A DNA stretch of 29,562 bases from ZC4RG30 sp964417875 (GCA_964417875.1 CAYQJU010000033.1:1-29562), one strand, 5' to 3'; counted from the first letter of the stretch, positions 7,001 through 15,756 are shown. Made by a program: numbers and translations. The notes: generated by a model not told the origin, from the letters alone.

Positions 7001-7675
7001 ATGAAATCCACAATCCGCTTCGCCTTCTGCGCAGGCTTCGCGCTTGCCGGTCCCCTCCTGCTGTCCGCCTGCGGCGGTGACGATGATGGAGCGCTGGAGC
7101 CGCCCATCGAGACCGTCATCCCGCGCGATACCGACCCCGGTGCGGCCCAACGCCCGCAGGTCACTTTGACCGTCACCGATGGCGCAGGCGTCAACGGCAC
7201 GCTGGTGATCACGCTGGTGCCGGAACATGCGCCGCAGACGGTGGCGAACTTCCTCGCCTATGTGAACAGCGGCTTCTACAACAACACCATTTTCCATCGC
7301 AAGGACGCCGGCTTCGTGTTCCAGGCGGGCGGATACGCAGCGCCGCTGGCAGCGGATCAACAGCCGGTCCACAAGGCCACTAAGGATCCTATTCCCCTGG
7401 AGGTCAAGGTTTCCAACGTGCAGGGCACGGTGGCCATGGCGCGTACCAATGCGCCGAATTCAGCCACCTCCGAGTTCTTCATCAACCTGGCCAACAACAA
7501 CTTCCTGGACTACCAGGGCGGCGGCTATGCAGGGTTCGGGTACATCACCGACATGACCCTGGTGGCCTCGATGTCGCAGGCTACATGTGTCTCGTCGGTC
7601 GTCACCCAGGGCACCAATCTCGGCTGCCTGCCGGTGCCCAACCTGGTGATCACGTCGGCAGTGCAGACCCGCTAG
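7001..7675 (+). CDS. Cyclophilin-type peptidyl-prolyl isomerase lipoprotein
   Basis: A 224-residue protein with a lipoprotein signal (LLLSAC, acylated Cys24) followed by an acidic GGDDDG linker. The rest is a cyclophilin domain: NGTLVITLVPEHAPQTVANFLAYVNSG, FYNNTIFHRK, FVFQAGG, GTVAMART, PNSATSEFFINLANNNFLD and GYITDM. The catalytic Arg of the FHR motif and the SEFFINL segment are conserved, so prolyl isomerase activity is likely. It would sit on the periplasmic face of a membrane and assist folding of exported proteins. The Asp after the lipidated Cys is at +4, not +2, so outer-membrane sorting is expected. The start was chosen for the lipobox; a longer frame upstream overlaps the previous gene. 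The PQQ dehydrogenase begins 29 bases downstream. Confidence 0.88.
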   Translation: MKSTIRFAFCAGFALAGPLLLSACGGDDDGALEPPIETVIPRDTDPGAAQRPQVTLTVTDGAGVNGTLVITLVPEHAPQTVANFLAYVNSGFYNNTIFHRKDAGFVFQAGGYAAPLAADQQPVHKATKDPIPLEVKVSNVQGTVAMARTNAPNSATSEFFINLANNNFLDYQGGGYAGFGYITDMTLVASMSQATCVSSVVTQGTNLGCLPVPNLVITSAVQTR

Positions 7676-7704
7676 TCAAGAGAGCAAATTTCGGGGGGGA
7701 ATCC

Positions 7705-9804
7705 ATGCGACGGGTAATGCTCGGTCTTGCGGCTGCTGCGGCCAGCGTTGCGGCAGCCACTTTCGTCTTTTCCTCCGGCACGGTCCGGGACATGGAATGG
7801 ACCGCCCACGGCCGCACCGGCGACGAACAACGCCATGTCCCGCTCGACCAGATCAACGTCGACAACATCGATCAACTCGGCCTTGCCTGGTATGCCGACA
7901 TCACCGACAAGGGCGGCTACCAGAGCACCCCGCTGGTGGTGGAGGGCAAGCTCTACCTGACCGGCCCGTGGAGCAAGGTGTTCGCCTTCGATGCCGTCAC
8001 CGGCGAGCCGCTGTGGAAGTTCGACCCGCAGGTGCCGCGCGAGCTGGCCGCCACCAGCATCTGCTGCAACATCTCGAACCGCGGCGCCGCCTACTGGAAC
8101 GGCAAGGTCATCATCGGCACCATCGACGGCCGCCTGGTCGCACTGGATGCCGGCAGCGGCAGCAAGGTCTGGGATGTGCAGGTGACCGACCGCAACCTGC
8201 CCTACTCGATCACCGGCGCGCCGCGCGTCGGCAAGGGCATCGTCTATATCGGCCAGGGCGGCGGCGAGTTCTACACGCGCGGCTACCTCGCGGCGCATGA
8301 CGCGGACACGGGCAAGGCGCTGTGGCGTTTCTGGACGGTGCCGGATGATCCTTCCAAGGGGCCGGAGGGCGCGGCGTCCGACAGCGTGATGCCGATGGCT
8401 GCCGAGACCTGGAAGGGCGCAAAGTGGTGGGAGAAGGGCGGCGGTGGCACCGTGTGGGATGGCATCCTTTATGACGAGCCCACCAACACCGTGATCTTCG
8501 GCACCGGCAATGGACTTCCCTGGCCGCACAGCATCCGTTCACCAGGTGGTGGCGACAACCTGTTCACCGCGTCGATCGTTGCACTCGACGGCACCACGGG
8601 CCATTACAAGTGGCACTACCAGACCGTGCCCAAGGACAGCTTCGACTTCGACAACACCAATCCGCTGACCGTCGCCGACCTCACGATCGATGGCGAAAAG
8701 AAGCACGTGGTGATGCAGGCACCGAAGAACGGTGTCTTCTATGTGATCGAGGTGGCGACCGGCAAGGTGATTTCGGCCGACTCCTATGTGCCGCAGATCA
8801 ACTGGGCCACGGGATTCGACAGGGAGAACAACTGGGCGCCGATCATGAACCCCGATGCCATCTATGGCACCGAGGGATTCTATGTGATTCCGTCGCAGTC
8901 ACATGTTTGGCATCCGCAGTCATACAACCCGGACACCGGGCTGATGTACTTCCCGATGCGCTTCGGCGTCAGCTCGTTCGTGGCCGAGGAAGGCGGCCGC
9001 ATCCTCGGCAACCAGCTGGTGGATGTGAGCATGGGCAGGCAGCCGACAGGGCAGACGCGTCCGGAGGTCGAGGATGCGGGAATGGCGCTGATGGCCTGGG
9101 ACCCGGTGAAGCGCCAGGTGGCGTGGAAGCAGCGCGAGGGCAATGGCAGCGCCGGCACGCTGAGCACCGCCGGCAACCTGGTGTTCCAGGGCACGGCCGG
9201 GCAGATGTTCACGGCCTTCCGCGCCGACACCGGCGAGAAGGTGTGGTCGGTGCCGACGCAGGGCAATGTGGTGCCCGGTCCCATCAGCTATTCCATCGAC
9301 GGTGTGCAGTACCTGGCGGCGGTGTCCTCAGCCAGCACCGGCTTTGCGGCGGCCAATGGCGTGAATCGCCTGCTGGTCTACAAAATCGGTGGAAAGGTCG
9401 AGCTGCCGCCGGCGCCGCCACCCGTGCAGCAGGTGCTGAATCCGCCGGAAGACTTCGGCGATGCCGCCATGCACACGCGCGGCAAGGACCTCTATGAGCG
9501 CAGCTGCACCGGCTGCCATGAGGGCGGACGCATGTTTTCCGGCTTCCCCGACCTGAACTACAGCATCGCGCTGAACAGCGCACCGCTGTTCAAGGCCATC
9601 GTGCTGGATGGCGCGCTGACCGAAGGCGGCATGATCTCGTTCACGAATTCGCTGGACGAGGGCGAGGTGGAGGCGATCCGTTCCTACCTGACGCTGCGGG
9701 CGAACGAGCTGAAGCGCAATCCGCCGAGTCCGGGCGCCGGACCGCGCGGTGCACCATCTCCTCCGGCTCCCGCTCCAACCGCACAACCGGCTGCGCACCA
9801 GTAG
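7705..9804 (+). CDS. PQQ- and haem-c-containing quinohaemoprotein alcohol dehydrogenase-like enzyme
   Basis: A 699-residue exported protein; the ATG at 7705 follows a run of seven G. Residues 1-25 form a signal peptide. An eight-bladed PQQ propeller follows with family landmarks: WTAHGRTGDEQRHVPLDQIN, STPLVV, the vicinal Cys pair C120-C121 in CCNISNRG, GTIDGRLVALDA, GGGEF, RSPGGGDNLF and MQAPKNGVFYV. The usual WDY motif with the catalytic Asp reads SFDFDNTN (Asp314 retained). The C-terminal cytochrome c domain has CTGCH (Cys601-His605). A Pro-rich tail ends the protein. It should oxidise an alcohol or similar substrate in the periplasm and pass electrons via the haem. The substrate is not evident. 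Probably cotranscribed with the cyclophilin gene. Confidence 0.88.
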   Translation: MRRVMLGLAAAAASVAAATFVFSSGTVRDMEWTAHGRTGDEQRHVPLDQINVDNIDQLGLAWYADITDKGGYQSTPLVVEGKLYLTGPWSKVFAFDAVTGEPLWKFDPQVPRELAATSICCNISNRGAAYWNGKVIIGTIDGRLVALDAGSGSKVWDVQVTDRNLPYSITGAPRVGKGIVYIGQGGGEFYTRGYLAAHDADTGKALWRFWTVPDDPSKGPEGAASDSVMPMAAETWKGAKWWEKGGGGTVWDGILYDEPTNTVIFGTGNGLPWPHSIRSPGGGDNLFTASIVALDGTTGHYKWHYQTVPKDSFDFDNTNPLTVADLTIDGEKKHVVMQAPKNGVFYVIEVATGKVISADSYVPQINWATGFDRENNWAPIMNPDAIYGTEGFYVIPSQSHVWHPQSYNPDTGLMYFPMRFGVSSFVAEEGGRILGNQLVDVSMGRQPTGQTRPEVEDAGMALMAWDPVKRQVAWKQREGNGSAGTLSTAGNLVFQGTAGQMFTAFRADTGEKVWSVPTQGNVVPGPISYSIDGVQYLAAVSSASTGFAAANGVNRLLVYKIGGKVELPPAPPPVQQVLNPPEDFGDAAMHTRGKDLYERSCTGCHEGGRMFSGFPDLNYSIALNSAPLFKAIVLDGALTEGGMISFTNSLDEGEVEAIRSYLTLRANELKRNPPSPGAGPRGAPSPPAPAPTAQPAAHQ

Positions 9805-9829
9805 CCGGCCGCACGCATCCCGAGGGCGC

Positions 9830-10267
9830 TCAGTTGACCAGCGTGGCCTCGAGCGTGATCTCCGGCACGCTCGCCAGCGCCTTCGACAGCGGGCAGTTTT
9901 CCTTCGCCTCATTGGCGATTTTCTGGAACTTCGCCTCATCGAGTCCCGGGACAGATGCCTTGAGTGTCAGCGCGATGCGGTCGATGGCGAAGCCGCTGCC
10001 CTCCTTGACCAGCCGCACCGCCGCGGTGGTGTCCAGCGACCGGGTGGAAATGCCCTGCGCCTCGCAGGCAAACGAGAACGCCATCGTGAAGCAGGCGGCA
10101 TGCGCGGCGCCAAGGATTTCCTCGGGGTTGGTCCCGGTCCGGTCATCACCGAAGCGGCTGGTGAAACCATAGGGATAGTCCGAGAGCGCGCCGGTCTCGG
10201 TACTGATGGTGCCGGTCCCCGACTTGCCGGCACCGTCCCAATGCACACTGGCATGCTTCTCGTTCAT
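9830..10267 (-). CDS. osmC: OsmC family peroxiredoxin
   Basis: A 145-residue cytoplasmic protein matching the OsmC subfamily over its full length. It begins MNEKHASVHWDGAGKSGTG and has NPEEILGAAHAACFTMAF with the peroxidatic Cys59. The resolving Cys125 lies in NCPLSKAL. It reduces organic hydroperoxides with lipoyl-type or thiol donors. The ATG at 10267 has a GGGAGA ribosome-binding site. The gene converges on the quinohaemoprotein gene with 25 bases between stops and lies downstream of aldose 1-epimerase. The 161-base gap above it (10268-10428) probably holds its own promoter, but I could not pick a convincing hexamer pair. Confidence 0.92.
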   Translation of the reverse strand: MNEKHASVHWDGAGKSGTGTISTETGALSDYPYGFTSRFGDDRTGTNPEEILGAAHAACFTMAFSFACEAQGISTRSLDTTAAVRLVKEGSGFAIDRIALTLKASVPGLDEAKFQKIANEAKENCPLSKALASVPEITLEATLVN

Positions 10268-10428
10268 GATGTTCTCCCGGTGTTGCGATCTTCCATGCTG
10301 TCCGGATCGACCGCGACGGTCACGCTTGCTTGCACGTCCATGCCTGTAGGACTCGGCCTAGGTTCTGACCCTTCCCTGGAGTCACTTCGCATTCGCGTGA
10401 TGGCCGGGCGGCAACGGCCGTCGTCGCA

Positions 10429-11478
10429 TCAGCGCGTCGGGAAACCCAGGCGGATGCGGCTGCTGTAGGTTTCTCCCGGCATCAGCCGGCTTGAGGGGAA
10501 GCCCGGCTGGTTCGGCGCGTCGGGATATCCCTGCGGCTCCAGGCACAGGCCATCGCCCTGGCGATACGCCACGCCGCCCTTGCCGATGGTCGATCCATCA
10601 AGGAAGTTGCCGGAATAGAACTGCACGCCCGCTGCGGTGATGTGCAGTTCGAGCACGCGGCCCGAGTCCGGGTCTTCAAGGCGCGCGGCGCGCCGCAGGG
10701 TTCCTGGCGCACCGTCGATCACCAAGTGATGGTCGTAGCCGCGGGCGATCCGCAGTTGCTGGTCCGGCTCGCGGATGCGTCCGCCGACCGGCGCGCCGGC
10801 GCGGAAATCGAACGGGGATCCGGCCACATCGCGCAGTTCGCCTGTGGGAATCAGCGTTGCGTCCACCGGTGCCATGCGCGATGCATCCAGCGCCAGCCGG
10901 TGCGCCATGACATCGCCATGCCCGCGCAGGTTGAAGTAGCTGTGGTTGGTGAGATTGACGATGGTGGGCGCGTCGGTGACCGCGCTGTAATCGATGCGCA
11001 GGGCGCCTTCCTCGTCGAGCGCATGGCGGGCCCACACATCGAGGCGGCCGGGGTAGCCGCCGGCGCCGCCTTCACTTTGCAGCGCCATCAATACCTCGCC
11101 ATTGCGCGCCTCCTCGATCCGCCACAGCTGCCGGTGAAACGCCGTCGCGCCGCCGCCATGCAGGTGGTTGTCCCCGTCATTGCGTTCCAGGTCGTAGTGC
11201 TGCCCGCCGAGGCGGAAGCGGCCCTGCGCGATGCGGTTGGCATGCCGACCGACGGTGCAGCCGAAATAGTGGCGATGCGCAAGGTATTCGGCCGGCGTGT
11301 CATGCCCGAGCACCACATCGACGCGATCACCGCGTGCATCGGGAATCCACAGTGCCTGCAGCGTGGCGCCCAGCGTCAGGATGGTGGCCTCGTGGCCACG
11401 GCCGTTGGCCAGTGTCACCGCCTGCACCGGGCGTCCGTCGGGGAGCTGGCCGAATGCGTGGATGCTCGTGGTTGCCAT
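10429..11478 (-). CDS. galM: Aldose 1-epimerase (galactose mutarotase)
   Basis: A 349-residue protein of normal family length. Conserved elements are GATLQALWIPD, GCTVGRHANRIAQGRF, NDGDNHLHGG, VNLTNHSYFNLRG with catalytic His179, and CLEPQGYPDAPNQPGFPS with catalytic Glu314. It interconverts alpha and beta anomers of aldoses and would feed sugar catabolism. No signal peptide is seen (the N-terminus is MATTSIHAFGQLPDG), so a cytoplasmic location is expected. It is divergent from the zinc alcohol dehydrogenase with 175 bases between starts. No sugar kinase or transporter lies beside it. Confidence 0.93.
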   Translation of the reverse strand: MATTSIHAFGQLPDGRPVQAVTLANGRGHEATILTLGATLQALWIPDARGDRVDVVLGHDTPAEYLAHRHYFGCTVGRHANRIAQGRFRLGGQHYDLERNDGDNHLHGGGATAFHRQLWRIEEARNGEVLMALQSEGGAGGYPGRLDVWARHALDEEGALRIDYSAVTDAPTIVNLTNHSYFNLRGHGDVMAHRLALDASRMAPVDATLIPTGELRDVAGSPFDFRAGAPVGGRIREPDQQLRIARGYDHHLVIDGAPGTLRRAARLEDPDSGRVLELHITAAGVQFYSGNFLDGSTIGKGGVAYRQGDGLCLEPQGYPDAPNQPGFPSSRLMPGETYSSRIRLGFPTR

Positions 11479-11653
11479 GGCGGATCAATAGCAGTGTGCG
11501 GCGACGGATGCCACCGGCAGGTGCAGATGGCCGCAGAACCTGCAAAGCAAACTCCGCCAGCGGCGCTGCTGCTGTAGGTCGCGACTGACTGACGCGCCGC
11601 AACCGATGGGCGTAGCCTGCCGGCTAACCGAGCTGGCGAGGAAGGAGCCTGCG

Positions 11654-12799
11654 ATGAAAGCGATGAACTTCCGGGGCCCGTATCGCGTGCGGCTGGATGA
11701 GAAGCCGGAGCCCAGGATCGAGCATCCGCGCGATGCGGTGGTACGGGTCACCCGAACGTGCATCTGCGGATCGGACCTGCATCTCTACCATGGGCTCGTG
11801 CCCGATACGCGCATCGGCACGACGTTCGGCCATGAGTTCACCGGCGTGGTCGAGCAGGTGGGGTCCGAGGTGCAGGACCTGAAGGTCGGGGACCAGATCC
11901 TCGTGCCGTTCAACATCGCTTGTGGCCAGTGCCATTTCTGCAAGCAGGGCCTGTTCGGCAACTGCCATGAATCCAATCCGCAGGCCACTGCGGTGGGCGG
12001 GATCTTCGGCTATTCGCACACGGCCGGCGGCTTCGATGGAGGCCAGGCGGAGTATGTGCGGGTGCCCTATGCCGATGTGAGTCCGATGGTCATCCCCGAA
12101 TGGATGGACCCGGACGATGCGGTGATGCTCACCGATGTGGTTCCCACTGGCTACCAGGCGGCCGAGATGGCCGGCATCCAGCCAGGCGATACGGTGGTGA
12201 TCTTTGGCGCCGGCCCCATCGGCATCATGGCAGCGCGCTGCGCGTGGCTGTTCGGTGCGGCGCGCGTGATCGTGTTCGACGAACTGGAGTACCGGCTGAA
12301 CTTCGTGCGCGAGTATGGACCTGCCGAGGTGTACAACTTCCGCGAACTGGACGTGGTCATGTTCATGAAGAAGACCACCGACGGACTCGGCGCCGATGTG
12401 GCCATCGATGCCGTGGGCTGCGAGGCCTCCGGCAACCTGTGGCAGACGCTGCTGGGCCGCAAGCTGAAACTGCAGTCCGGCTCGGCCATCGCGCTGCACT
12501 GGGCGATCAATTCGGTGAAGAAGGGCGGCATCGTGTCGGTGGTGGGCGTCTACGGCCCCACGGGCAATCTCGTGCCCATCGGCAACGTGTTGAACAAGGG
12601 ACTGACGCTGCGCGCGAACCAGGCGTCGGTGAAGCGGCTGCTGCCCCGGCTGGTGGAGCATGTGCGCGCTGGCTACATCGAGCCGCGCAAGCTGATCACG
12701 CACCGTGTGCCACTGGAAGACGTGGCCGATGCCTACTACATGTTTTCGCGCAAGCTGGATGGTTGCATCAAGCCGGTGCTGATCCCGTCCCGGCCCTAG
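11654..12799 (+). CDS. Zinc-dependent alcohol dehydrogenase (MDR superfamily, formaldehyde/threonine DH-like)
   Basis: A 381-residue protein starting at an ATG preceded by AGGAAGGAG. It carries the catalytic zinc site (Cys38 in CICGSDLH, His60-Glu61 in FGHEF) and the structural zinc lobe CGQCHFCKQGLFGNC with four cysteines. The Rossmann nucleotide site is VIFGAGPIGIMA. The insertion around FGYSHTAGGFDGGQAEYVRVP and the SVKRLLPRLVEHVRAGYIEP C-terminus are typical of the glutathione-independent formaldehyde dehydrogenase-like branch. It oxidises alcohols or aldehydes with NAD(P); the physiological substrate is not evident. Its stop codon overlaps the ribosome-binding site (TAGGAG) of the next gene, so the two are a tight operon. 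Confidence 0.9.
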   Translation: MKAMNFRGPYRVRLDEKPEPRIEHPRDAVVRVTRTCICGSDLHLYHGLVPDTRIGTTFGHEFTGVVEQVGSEVQDLKVGDQILVPFNIACGQCHFCKQGLFGNCHESNPQATAVGGIFGYSHTAGGFDGGQAEYVRVPYADVSPMVIPEWMDPDDAVMLTDVVPTGYQAAEMAGIQPGDTVVIFGAGPIGIMAARCAWLFGAARVIVFDELEYRLNFVREYGPAEVYNFRELDVVMFMKKTTDGLGADVAIDAVGCEASGNLWQTLLGRKLKLQSGSAIALHWAINSVKKGGIVSVVGVYGPTGNLVPIGNVLNKGLTLRANQASVKRLLPRLVEHVRAGYIEPRKLITHRVPLEDVADAYYMFSRKLDGCIKPVLIPSRP

Positions 12800-12808
12800 G
12801 AGCAAGAC

Positions 12809-13357
12809 ATGAAACGAACCACACCCGCCCGCCCGCAGGTTCCCGTCGATCCACAGACCATCCATGGCTGGGGCGTGGATGTCGATCCCTCGAACGATCC
12901 AACCCATCCCTACCGCGACCGTTCGAAGGACGATCATTCAGGCTCGTGGGATCGCCCCACGCGCCAGCGGGTGCAGGTGGAGATCCTGCAGTCCATCGAG
13001 CACAAGCAGCGGCCGGCCGTGGTGGGCACCACCACGCCACCATCGGGCTTCAGCGGCATGCTGCGGCGGCTGGCATTCCGCAAGAGCGAATCGAACCTGC
13101 TGCACTGGATGCTGCTGCTGGGTGCGGATCGCATCAACATGGTCGAGGGCGTGGCGCGCGATCTGGGGCGCGCGCAGGTTCCGAACATTCCCGGCGAGAT
13201 GGGGCTGGGCGCGGCATGGCGACATGACCGCGGTCGCTTGCTGCTGAAGACCGCCGTTGCAGTCGGGGCAGTGGCCATGGTGTGCGCGGCGCTCAGGCAG
13301 CCGCAGCCAGTCCGGCGCCGACACCCATTGAAGCGGCTGCGCAGCCGTCGGTGGTAG
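12809..13357 (+). CDS. Uncharacterised one-helix membrane protein paired with the alcohol dehydrogenase
   Basis: A 182-residue protein whose ATG is 9 bases after the dehydrogenase stop, with AGGAG overlapping that stop. The N-terminal half is polar and begins with a WGVDVDPSNDPTHPYRDR motif. I recall this type of sequence beside zinc alcohol dehydrogenases in other proteobacteria, but I know no assigned function. The middle contains LLHWMLLLGADRINMVEG and VPNIPGEMGLG. One hydrophobic helix (about residues 145-163, LLLKTAVAVGAVAMVCAAL) lies near the C-terminus. It is followed by a strongly basic tail, so the protein looks membrane-anchored with its bulk in the cytoplasm. It might tether or regulate the dehydrogenase. 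No enzyme motif was seen. Confidence 0.72.
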   Translation: MKRTTPARPQVPVDPQTIHGWGVDVDPSNDPTHPYRDRSKDDHSGSWDRPTRQRVQVEILQSIEHKQRPAVVGTTTPPSGFSGMLRRLAFRKSESNLLHWMLLLGADRINMVEGVARDLGRAQVPNIPGEMGLGAAWRHDRGRLLLKTAVAVGAVAMVCAALRQPQPVRRRHPLKRLRSRRW

Positions 13358-13463
13358 CACCCATCCGGTCGGGCGCCCGGCTCGATCTGTCGCAGCGACC
13401 AGGTGCTTGCCAAGTGGGCCAATTTAAGGGATTCCCGTAGCCGGATTGCGGACCCAGTTCCGG

Positions 13464-13491
13464 TTTAGCCGGTCCCCGGCAACGCTAGGAT
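13464..13491 (+). promoter_or_regulatory. Possible promoter of the diguanylate cyclase gene
   Basis: TTTAGC (13464-13469) and TAGGAT (13486-13491) are 16 bases apart. The predicted start near 13498 gives a leader of about 9 bases that would just include the GGGGAC in front of the ATG at 13507. The -35 match is poor, so this is tentative. The rest of the gap 13358-13463 shows nothing clear. Confidence 0.35.
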
Positions 13492-13506
13492 GACTGCGGG
13501 GACTGG

Positions 13507-14622
13507 ATGAGCTGCAGCGCAATGCCGCATTACAACGTTGGGCAGGACCTTCATCGCAATGGAATGCGTTTCGTCACCCGCATCCACCGGATGCGGATGC
13601 TTGGCACACTGCTGTGCACGCTGCCCATCGCCTCGGTACTGCTCGAACGGTCAGCACCGGCGGCGTACTGGTGGCTGCTGGCGCTGAATGCGCTGCTCTG
13701 GCCGCAGATGGCATTGTGGATGGGACGGCGCGCGCGTGATCCGGTGGCCACCGAATTCCGCTCCCTGACGATGGACTCCGCCTTCGGCGGCGCGTGGATC
13801 GCGGCGATGGCCGTCAGCGCGGCCCCCGCGGTGGTGTTCGCCACGCTGCTGACCGCGGACAAGATCGCCGCGGGCGGCTGGCGCCTGCTGGTCCGCGCCA
13901 GCGCGGCGCTGCTGGCCGGCTTTGCCATTACGTGGACGGCGCTGGGTTTTCCCTTCGAGCCGCTGCCTTCCATGCGCACGGTGATCGCCAGCCTGCCGTT
14001 CATGTTCGTCTACACCGTGGCGCTGAGCACGCTGACCTACCGCCTGCGGGGCCAGGTGGTGCGGCAGAACCGTGAGCTGCAGCGCCTGACCCGCATGGAC
14101 CCGATGGTGCAGGTGCCCAACCGGCCGTATTTCGAGGCCGTGGCGGCGCTGGAGCTGTCGCGCTTCCATCGCACCGGACGCATCGCCTCGATGCTGCTGA
14201 TCGATGTGGACCACTTCAAGGTGGTCAACGACCGCTTCGGGCATGGCATGGGGGATGCCGTGCTGAAGCGGATCGCGGCGATCCTCCGCGAGGCGGTGCG
14301 CGACATCGACCTGCCGGCGCGCTATGGCGGTGACGAATTCGCGGTGCTGCTGGTCGACACCGATGAAAAGCGGGCCCTTGCGGTGGCCGAGCGCATCCGC
14401 CAGCAGGTCGCGCAGCAGGTGTTCCCGGACCAGCCCGGGCTGACCCTTTCGCTGAGCATCGGTGTCGCCGGGTCGGCCGGACAGCATGAGACCCTCGATG
14501 CCTGGGTGCAGGCCGCCGACAACGCGCTGTACCGCGCCAAGGAGGCGGGCAGGAACCAGGCCTGTGGCGCCGACGCCGAACCCGGTCCCCGCAGCTCTGC
14601 CGGGGACATCCTCGCCGCCTGA
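13507..14622 (+). CDS. MASE2-GGDEF diguanylate cyclase
   Basis: A 371-residue membrane protein. Residues ~20-180 form a MASE2 sensor domain with a leading RIHRMRMLGTLL segment and several hydrophobic helices, as in the E. coli DgcC/AdrA type. A short helix leads to the GGDEF domain. That domain contains IDVDHFKVVNDRFGHGMGD, GGDEF at 274-278 and the RxxD inhibitory site R265-D268 five residues before it. The active site and the product-feedback site are both intact, so it should make cyclic di-GMP and be self-limited. The start has GGGGAC six bases upstream; an internal ATG at 13564 is an alternative. It probably influences attachment or motility, but no effector is nearby. Confidence 0.92.
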   Translation: MSCSAMPHYNVGQDLHRNGMRFVTRIHRMRMLGTLLCTLPIASVLLERSAPAAYWWLLALNALLWPQMALWMGRRARDPVATEFRSLTMDSAFGGAWIAAMAVSAAPAVVFATLLTADKIAAGGWRLLVRASAALLAGFAITWTALGFPFEPLPSMRTVIASLPFMFVYTVALSTLTYRLRGQVVRQNRELQRLTRMDPMVQVPNRPYFEAVAALELSRFHRTGRIASMLLIDVDHFKVVNDRFGHGMGDAVLKRIAAILREAVRDIDLPARYGGDEFAVLLVDTDEKRALAVAERIRQQVAQQVFPDQPGLTLSLSIGVAGSAGQHETLDAWVQAADNALYRAKEAGRNQACGADAEPGPRSSAGDILAA

Positions 14623-14712
14623 CCTCCCGGCGTCTGTTGATTTTTGCGGCCCGCGAGGCCGCAGGCCCGCGATCGGGCTGGATAAGGTCCGCCCGCTCGG
14701 CGACACTGCACC

Positions 14713-14758
14713 GCCCCATCTGCTGCTGCCGGGCATCGCCCGGCAGGACCTGTGGGGC
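14713..14758 (+). repeat. Long inverted repeat (stem-loop) ahead of the metallo-hydrolase lipoprotein gene
   Basis: A perfect 9-bp stem, CTGCCGGGC (14726-14734) with GCCCGGCAG (14738-14746), has a 3-base ATC loop. Outside it GCCCCA (14713-14718) pairs with TGGGGC (14753-14758) across an imperfect middle. It lies in the 166-base gap between the cyclase and the lipoprotein gene, ending 30 bases before the ATG. There is no T-run, so it may be a 5'-leader structure, an mRNA stabiliser or a chromosomal repeat element. Confidence 0.5.
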
Positions 14759-14788
14759 CAGGCTGAAGGATCACATGGGAGTCATCAA

Positions 14789-15742
14789 ATGAACATGCAC
14801 GACAAGGTCGCCAGGTCCGCCCTGCTGGCGATGGTGGCGGGCGGGCTCTTCGCCTGCTCCGGATCGCAGGACGAGCCCGCATCGGTGCCGCCGCCCGAGC
14901 CGCAGAGCCAGGACGTCCGCCAGTTCACGATCGGCGGCATGACCGGCATTGCGGTGCGTGACGCCAGCTTCGAACTGCCGAACGACAACCAGGTGTTCGG
15001 AGTGGGGCGCACGGCGGAAGAGGTGGCCGGGGCGCTGACCGCCGCCGGCCTGTCCACCGACACGCTGCAGCTGTCCGTGCAACCGCTGGTGGTGAAGGCC
15101 GGTGGGCGGGTGCTGCTGTTCGACACCGGCACCGGTGCCGGTGCTTCCGGCAACCTGCCTGCCGCGCTGGCAGAGGCCGGCATCACGCCCGAAGCGGTCA
15201 CCGACGTGTTCATCTCGCATCTGCACAGTGACCACGTCGGTGGCCTGACCGATGCCCAGGGCAATCCGATGTTCCCGAATGCCGCCATCCGCATTTCGGC
15301 ACCTGAATGGGAAACACTGCAGAATCTGGATGACCGCCGCGCGGCGCAGCTCGGGCTGCCCAACTACAAGCAGGTGGCTATGGCCATCGGGCCGGATGCC
15401 GCGCCGTTCCAGCCGGGCGGCGAAGTGCTGCCGGGCATGGTGCGCGCCGTGGAGGTGAAGGGTCACACGCCCGGCCACTCGGCCTTCCGCATCGGCAGCG
15501 GCGCGAACTCGCTGCTCTACATCGCCGACTCGCTGCATCACCACGTGATCTCGGTGCAGAAGCCGGAGTGGCGCATCGCTTTCGACGTGGATGCCGAAAC
15601 CGGCGCCGCCAGCCGCGCCAGCCTGCTCGAGGAACTGGCCACCACCGGCCAGCGCATCTACGCGGTGCATTTCCCGTTCCCGGGCATCGGCCGGATCGAG
15701 AAGCGTGACGAGGGTTACGTCTGGGTGGCCGAGCAGCAGTAG
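14789..15742 (+). CDS. Metallo-beta-lactamase-fold hydrolase, lipoprotein
   Basis: From the ATG at 14789 (GGGAG ribosome-binding site) this is a 317-residue protein with a lipobox GLFAC (Cys23) and a Ser/Pro-rich linker. The MBL fold shows VLLFDTGTGAG, the metal motif SHLHSDHVGG, GHTPGHS with a further ligand His, YIADSLHHHV and a final YAVHFPFPGIGRI with the last His. This resembles quorum-quenching lactonase-like/PqqB-related MBL proteins that are exported. A binuclear zinc centre should be intact. The substrate may be a lactone or ester; it is not determinable here. The structured region upstream may control it. Confidence 0.87.
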   Translation: MNMHDKVARSALLAMVAGGLFACSGSQDEPASVPPPEPQSQDVRQFTIGGMTGIAVRDASFELPNDNQVFGVGRTAEEVAGALTAAGLSTDTLQLSVQPLVVKAGGRVLLFDTGTGAGASGNLPAALAEAGITPEAVTDVFISHLHSDHVGGLTDAQGNPMFPNAAIRISAPEWETLQNLDDRRAAQLGLPNYKQVAMAIGPDAAPFQPGGEVLPGMVRAVEVKGHTPGHSAFRIGSGANSLLYIADSLHHHVISVQKPEWRIAFDVDAETGAASRASLLEELATTGQRIYAVHFPFPGIGRIEKRDEGYVWVAEQQ

Positions 15743-15756
15743 GCCGGCCCTTCGAG

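Noticed and set aside
14646..14662. GCGGCC/GGCCGC hairpin after the diguanylate cyclase with a T-run before it.
   Set aside because: The T-run is 5' of the stem on the plus strand and becomes an A-run on the minus strand, so it cannot act as an intrinsic terminator in either direction.
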